Origin: Liquidambar formosana
Taxonomy: Eukaryota > Streptophyta > Magnoliopsida > Saxifragales > Altingiaceae
DNA: 64,000 nucleotides
Assembly: GCA_039720395.1 (NCBI GenBank)
Contig: CM077832.1
Coordinates: 29,871,763 to 29,935,762 of the forward strand
Reading direction: 5' to 3'
Under the pieces are notes generated by a model. It saw only the letters and a list, made by a program, of their open reading frames with translations, made no database searches and was not told where the DNA came from. Both the position numbers and the translations under genes were made by a program. Shown piece by piece: positions 58,867 to 64,000 of this stretch. Every line of letters starts with the position of its first letter. Position 1 is the first letter of the stretch.

Positions 58867-59739
58867 GCGTACATTGATCTCTATGAGGAGAGAAGATATA
58901 GGGGATTGGGTATCGAGGTACAAGGAGAGAGGATCAATCTGGGGGTTGGATTGAATAAAACTTGGAAGTAGCTCAAAGTCTATGGAGTGAGGATTACAAC
59001 CCACAATTTTTAAGAGCTCTCCAAAGTCAAATCCGTCCAGGTAGGTCGTGTTGTGACCTCTTAGAAGCATCTGATGTGACCTTTCAAGGTGGCAGGTGCT
59101 CCGGCCTAGCTAGCTCATAGGGCAGCATACCCTAACGGCGTATTGACCTATCACATCAGCTATCCCGATATTAAACCTCATATGAGGTATGCTTGAGCTC
59201 AACAGTGGCTGAACATGTTGCTCTAAAACGCTATCTCGTGTTAGGGACATGTGTCTCGTCCAAATCCCCCAGATAGGTTAAGGTGTAATGGTTTCCCCTA
59301 GGTAATCTCAAGAGCCTCTCTTGCCTTAGTGAGTTCCCTCTCTTTCATGTCCATGATGTTGAGTACCCCTATACTTGAGAGGTTGCTGTATCGTGACCTC
59401 ACCTCTAAATCTCCAAGCTCATCTATTGAGCTCCCCATGTCTTGCAGGCAGGCGTCAAGAGTCAAGGCGCAAAGCTCACCAACACCTTGAGAGGAACCTC
59501 ATCAAGGTTAGGATTTTCCCTGATCCCTCCTTGATGCAGTATTTTCTCCTGACATCATCTGATGTATTTTGACACTTTGAAGAAAAAAATATTTTTAATC
59601 TTTTTTGTACTGATTGTTTGCTCATAAGAATACTAGAGTTTGGATATGTTTTCCCTATTATGTGAAAGACATTCGTGTTTTAACAATGGGAAGGGCCAAA
59701 GTATAAAATAATGATATTTAAAAAATTCAAAACATCAAT
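58867..59739. other. Intron segment of mixed composition, not identified
   Basis: Less AT-rich than its neighbours, with a minus-strand frame at 58864-59070 (MLLRGHNTTYLDGFDFGELL...) that I do not recognise. It might be part of an old retroelement. Confidence 0.3.
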
Positions 59740-60403
59740 TCAGAAGTTGTTCATTCTTCTGTTCAAGCTTTAAAGATTCAGAGAGAGAGAAAGTGGAGTT
59801 GATAGATTGGGTGAAGGCAATTTGTTCCTTCATACTAGTCAACTTCTCATGATACAATTGGGGAAGGAATGGAATTTGAGGGGCCTTTGAAAGTGTTGAT
59901 TCCAGTCAGTGATCAAAAGTCTCCTTTGGAACAAGTGGCAAAGGTTTGTTCTCTTACTGATCTTGTTTTTGTGGCAAATTTTGAACCTATAAATCAGCTT
60001 TTTCTTGATAAATCATCTAGGAGGGATTTAATTGGGAGTGATGGGGATTCTTTTCATTCTTTTTATTTCAATTGTTTGGGAGTTATTGGTTCATCATTTG
60101 TAATTGTGCCTACGGCTTTGGATACGTTTGTTAATGGGACGAGGGCTCTCGCAAGTGTTGGTCTAATTCTTCTTCACCTGTAAACTCTGATTTACCTTAT
60201 TAAAGCTCTTTGAAATAGTGTCGTTATTTGAATTGTGTATTAGGGAATCTTCTTTCCACTCCAATGATGATAATTTAGCTCTTAACAAATTTGGTACTGG
60301 TGTTAGAGGTGCTAGAGAATTGAGAAATTTGCAATCTAGTATTAATTATGATCGGGAGAGTGGGAAAAGGGTTTTGGGAAGGGGGGGGGTCTTTGTTGCC
60401 TTA

Positions 60404-61287
60404 GGGGCTGTTTGGCAAGTTATGAAACATGGTTTTTTGGGTATTAGCTTGGTCCGAATTTCCTGACCTTGTGATTGGTAAACACATTACACCTAGAAAT
60501 TCGGTTTTTACTTGTCTTAAAAATGAGATGAAAAGCGGGCCGACTTCATTCCATTGAAAAGCTGGCTTTCATAAAATCCAGGTACGGTAGTGCTAAATCA
60601 ACACTGCATCTCGTAGTGGGATGCCCTCCCCTCCCTTCCCCCCCCCCCCCACCCCTCTCTCTCTCTCTCTCTCTCTCATACTTGAAGTAAGTAATCACCT
60701 GCCTCTCTTACAAAAATGGAGACATGGCAAGAATCTACAGCTTCATCAAAGTAGGCTAAGGAATTTTGATTACGACAATCATTTGGATCTTCTTCTTCTT
60801 CTTTTTCTTCTTATTTTTTGTATCAAGCGGAAATATTGAGATTTTATGGGCAAGGGTTTTGAAAATAAAATGTTTAATTTGATGTGGATATGTGGGATTA
60901 GGGTTTTGATTTTGGGAAATCTAACTAAAATGTGATTGGAATTTTCTAGGGTTAGGGTTTATATTTGGGAATTTTTTTCTCCTACTTGAAAGCTTCCTTG
61001 CCCTCTACCCCTATCTATCTAGAGTTCATTGTTTTCTCCTTTGTGTCTACTACATATATGTATATATATCTATATATCATAAAAGGATGAACTTTATAAG
61101 AATGATTCACAATCTGATTTGTTATATCCATATATATAAATACACACACACAATTACAAACATGTCTTGCCTTCTTTATTCAAATCTGACGCGAGATATA
61201 TGTATACATTTGGTTGGTGAGCTTTCTTGGTTATCAATTCTTACCCATGGATTCTTTAAATATCAGTTCTTCCGCATGATGGATTCT

Positions 61288-61333
<46 letters not shown>

Positions 61334-61505
61334 GGTTATGTTCCTATCAACATGTGTTGATATAAGTTATATCAGCACCATTCATTGGGGTTTGTACCCC
61401 TTGCATTGGTCCAATGTACCTCATATCCTACTAATGCACAAGGTACAACTCCTAGTGCGGGTGTTGATATAAGTTTTATCAACACGTGCTTATCTGATCA
61501 TCATC

Positions 61506-61548
<43 letters not shown>

Positions 61549-61740
61549 TATATCCTTTGCTGCAATTACAACATGAATTATCCTATTTAAACCAAACAAC
61601 GTTTAAGTAAGAACCTGGGTGAAACCCATTTTTAGCCAAATAGGGTATGAATTGAAAATGGTTCTTACATGAGTTTGTTTTCCTTGAACAATTCGGTTCT
61701 AAACCAAACTGAATAAAATTTCAAGTTTCCAAACAGGCGC
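60404..61740. mobile_element. Harbinger-like element inserted in the LINE
   Basis: The ends GGGGCTGTTTGGCAAG and, complemented, GCGCCTGTTTGGAAAC lie between TTA triplets (60401-60403 and 61741-61743). Removing it rejoins the LINE just before the endonuclease start. Its interior has a poly-C/(CT)n stretch (60638-60678) and a nested Micron-like copy. No transposase is seen. Confidence 0.7.
61332..61507 (-). mobile_element. Micron-like MITE copy nested in the Harbinger-like element
   Basis: A 176-bp copy in the inverted orientation runs from ACGGTTATGTTCCTATCAAC to GCTTATCTGATCATCATCCT. A (TA)n of about 40 bp is on the left (61291-61331) and (CA)n on the right (61508-61544). Confidence 0.8.
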
Positions 61741-62180
61741 TTAATGAGGATCATGAGTTGGAATGTTAGAGGTTTAAGGTTGATAGAGGAAGAACTTAGA
61801 GATAAAAGAGGTGTTGCGTGGGGTTTTCCCGGATGTTTTCATATTTCAAGTGTCCAAATTAGAGATAGATGGTAGAAAAATGGGTGAATACTTATGAGCA
61901 TTGAAACATAAGGATTGGGGGTTTTTTTCCGTCTAGTGATAGGTCAGGGGCCGTGTTAATGATTTGGAATGACAGAATAATGTCCAGCTAGGAGGTTTTC
62001 ACTTTTAGTGAAGTTTACAGGTTCAAATTATTTGGGGTGGTGTTTATCAGGGGTCTATGGTCTAAATAGGCCTAGACTTAGATCTAACCTGTAGGATGAG
62101 TTGTTTTGTTTGTATAGGTTGTGTAGCCCAAATTGGTGTTTGGATGGGGATTTTAAAGTTATTAGTTCAGTTCTAAACAA

Positions 62181-62231
62181 TGTTTTAAAAGGCGTGGGCG
62201 TGAGACGGGGCGTAAGTTTTTCAGGTATTTT

Positions 62232-62280
<49 letters not shown>

Positions 62281-63070
62281 AAAAATATGTCATGACGAGT
62301 TCAATTGTAATTTTAATTTTTTTAAAAAAAGTTTGTTTGGTATTTTAGGCCGTGCTTCATAAATCACAACTCACAACTACAAGAAACATTAAAGAAAAAA
62401 AAAAAAAGAGCTTATCCTCACTTGAAAAAGATTGAATAAAACAAAGGAAAGGCTCAGTTGTTGAGTCGAGGCCTCGGGGGTTGTGTCGAATGGTCGATAG
62501 TTTCAAAAAGGGTTGCCGGTCGACATCAACTGTGGTGAGGGTCATCACATTGGCGGTGAGGATCTTAGTCGCAGTTGATGTCAACTGTCATAACTTCATC
62601 TTTGAGCTACTGAAACCAAAAACCTAGGAGACTTATTTCTCCCTTTGAAAGATCACCGGCTGTTGTATCTTTTGGCAATGGGTTCGCCGGAAGGTATGAA
62701 CTTTGAGATGTTTCCCTTCTCTCTGCGTTGCCTCTCCTTCTCTGCCGTTGTTTGGGTTTAAGGGCCTAGGGTTATATATCGGTGCTTTTGAGTTGTAAAA
62801 AACTGAGGAATACAGCCCCCAAAAAAAAAAAAAAAAAAAAACAGGATAATACATCAAAATGCAGCAATGTCTACGCATTAAGTTTCGTTTGAGCTCATTG
62901 GGCACGGCCCCACTTAAAAAACATAAAAGATGTGTTTTTAACGCACAATACCTACGCCTTAGCCATAGGGCGTACGCCCAACAGTTCACCGCCCAACAAA
63001 GCACGCCGAGGTGCACTTTACCCCCAAAAATGCCCCGAAACGTGCTCGGGACGTGTCTTTTAAAGCACTG
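62181..63070. mobile_element. Mutator-like element with an 11-bp target duplication
   Basis: GTTCTAAACAA occurs at 62170-62180 and 63071-63081. The ends TGTTTTAAAAGGCG and, complemented, CAGTGCTTTAAAAGACAC form a short inverted repeat followed by CpG-rich subterminal sequence (GTGGGCGTGAGACGGGGCG; complement of a CCCCGAAACGTGCTCGGGAC stretch). A (TA)n run at 62237-62273 and an A(21) tract at 62820 lie inside. The 127-codon minus frame at 62633-63016 is not a recognised protein. Confidence 0.75.
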
Positions 63071-63775
63071 GTTCTAAACAAGCTTAATGGTTCTGGAGTT
63101 ACTTTAAGTATGTGCAATTTCAATGATTTTATAAGAGTGTTGCTTAAACGATCTTCTGTTAGCTAATGTGAGATTTACATGGTCTAACAATTAGGAAGAC
63201 AATTTGGTGTGTTATAGACTTGATAGGATTTCTTTTTATGTGGAGTGGGAAGATCTGTTTCCTAATGTTAGGCAAGACTTCTTTCCCCCAGCAAAAAAGA
63301 AGAAAAGAACAGAGGCAAGACGTTTTCCTAGAGTTGTGTCATATACTTGTCCTGTTATATTAGAGTTATTTATTTATAAATTGGGTTCTGTTTTTTTTTT
63401 TTTAGATTTGAAAATATGTCCTTGGAGCATCATCTTTTTAGGTCTTGTTTTAAGAATTGGTAGAAGGATACTTTTGTGCTTGGCTAGGAGGGCTTTAAGT
63501 TTATGAGGCATCTTCCTTTGTTGAAAAGTAGAGTAAGGAGTAGAGTAAAAGGTTTTTGATGATGTAAGGGAGGAGAAAGTTTCAATATTGAAAAGAATTG
63601 ATAAGTTGGATGGTTTGGAACGGACAGGTGCTTGAATTAGTGAAAAGGGAGAGAAGTGATCTTAGATATACGTTGGAGGAGGTGGCTTTTAGAGAAGAGG
63701 TTTCTTGACATTGGCTTAGTGAAGGCTTTGAAACTGGAATTGAAGGGAGCCCACATTAGAATCTTTAAAACCCCA

Positions 63776-64000
63776 TTGTATGTGCTTGTGTGTTATATTT
63801 TGATTTGTATTTGTTTTCCGTTTCAAAGTTTGTCTGTATTTGCATTGAATTGCTGTTTTGCATTTATATACCTACACATATGAGATCTGAACATCTGACT
63901 AATTAAGCGTGCTTCTCAAAAATGTGTCCTGATTTTATTTTTGGTTGCCCACATTTATTATGGTTGAGGTACTATATGTTAATGATACAGATTTTTTAAA
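63776..64000 (+). other. IPMS intron 5 continues to the window edge
   Basis: AT-rich, no exon. A 75-codon frame at 63656-63883 straddles the LINE end and is not supported. Confidence 0.5.

Larger units (their letters stand above)
59740..63775 (+). mobile_element. L1-type LINE fragment in sense, interrupted by two DNA elements
   Basis: The first part (59869-60400) encodes an ORF related to plant LINE N-terminal regions and ends with a RGARELRNLQSSINYDRESG block. It resumes at 61744 with MRIMSWNVRGLR (start of the endonuclease), then SGVYGLNRPRLRSNL and CLDGDFKVI. After the second interruption come LNGSGVTLSMCNFNDFIR, YRLDRISFYVEWEDLF, LEHHLFRSCFKNW and a block equivalent to KGDNNSNLF. It stops near 63775 with no reverse transcriptase, so its 3' half is missing. 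Many stop codons are present. Confidence 0.8.

Overview
This is plant nuclear DNA, almost certainly from a eudicot. It is AT-rich and full of transposable elements, with GT-AG introns and a chloroplast-targeted biosynthetic enzyme of plant type. I cannot name the species.

Only one gene is convincingly intact. It is 2-isopropylmalate synthase (IPMS, leucine biosynthesis) on the + strand: five exons between 44119 and 55026 encode the first 379 residues. The gene runs off the right edge. Its fifth visible intron is already about 9 kb long, and introns 1 and 3 are 4.0 and 5.6 kb, swollen by LINEs and DNA elements; introns 2 and 4 are only 84 and 98 bp.

Left part (1-17.8 kb): mostly non-coding repeats. 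The clearest is a solo LTR (5486-8116) with a perfect 5-bp target duplication. Next come a LINE-like tail with a 19-bp duplication, a triplicated ~405-bp tandem unit and several palindromic MITEs.

Middle part (17.8-44 kb): two elements with related inverted ends (17820-19492 and 21602-23049); the first carries a broken piece of the APC8/CDC23 cell-cycle gene, intron border included. A decayed aspartyl-protease gene follows, its exon remnants scattered over 23.7-30.3 kb. There are also (TA)n-embedded MITEs resembling rice Micron elements, a duplicated segment in which one copy has an insertion and the other is an empty site, a LINE RNase H piece with a long poly(A) tract, a 1-kb Mutator-like foldback element with a 9-bp target duplication, and two inverted Harbinger-like elements.

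Right part (44-64 kb): the IPMS gene and its nested introns. Intron 5 holds a hAT-like element containing an antisense LINE, then a sense LINE interrupted by a Harbinger-like element (itself holding a Micron-like copy) and by a Mutator-like element with an 11-bp duplication.

The most unusual signal is three tiny insertions (14-20 bp) of the form CCTTAT(C)AAAA, each flanked by 17-20 bp target duplications. They look like retrotransposition events that copied little more than the poly(A) tail.
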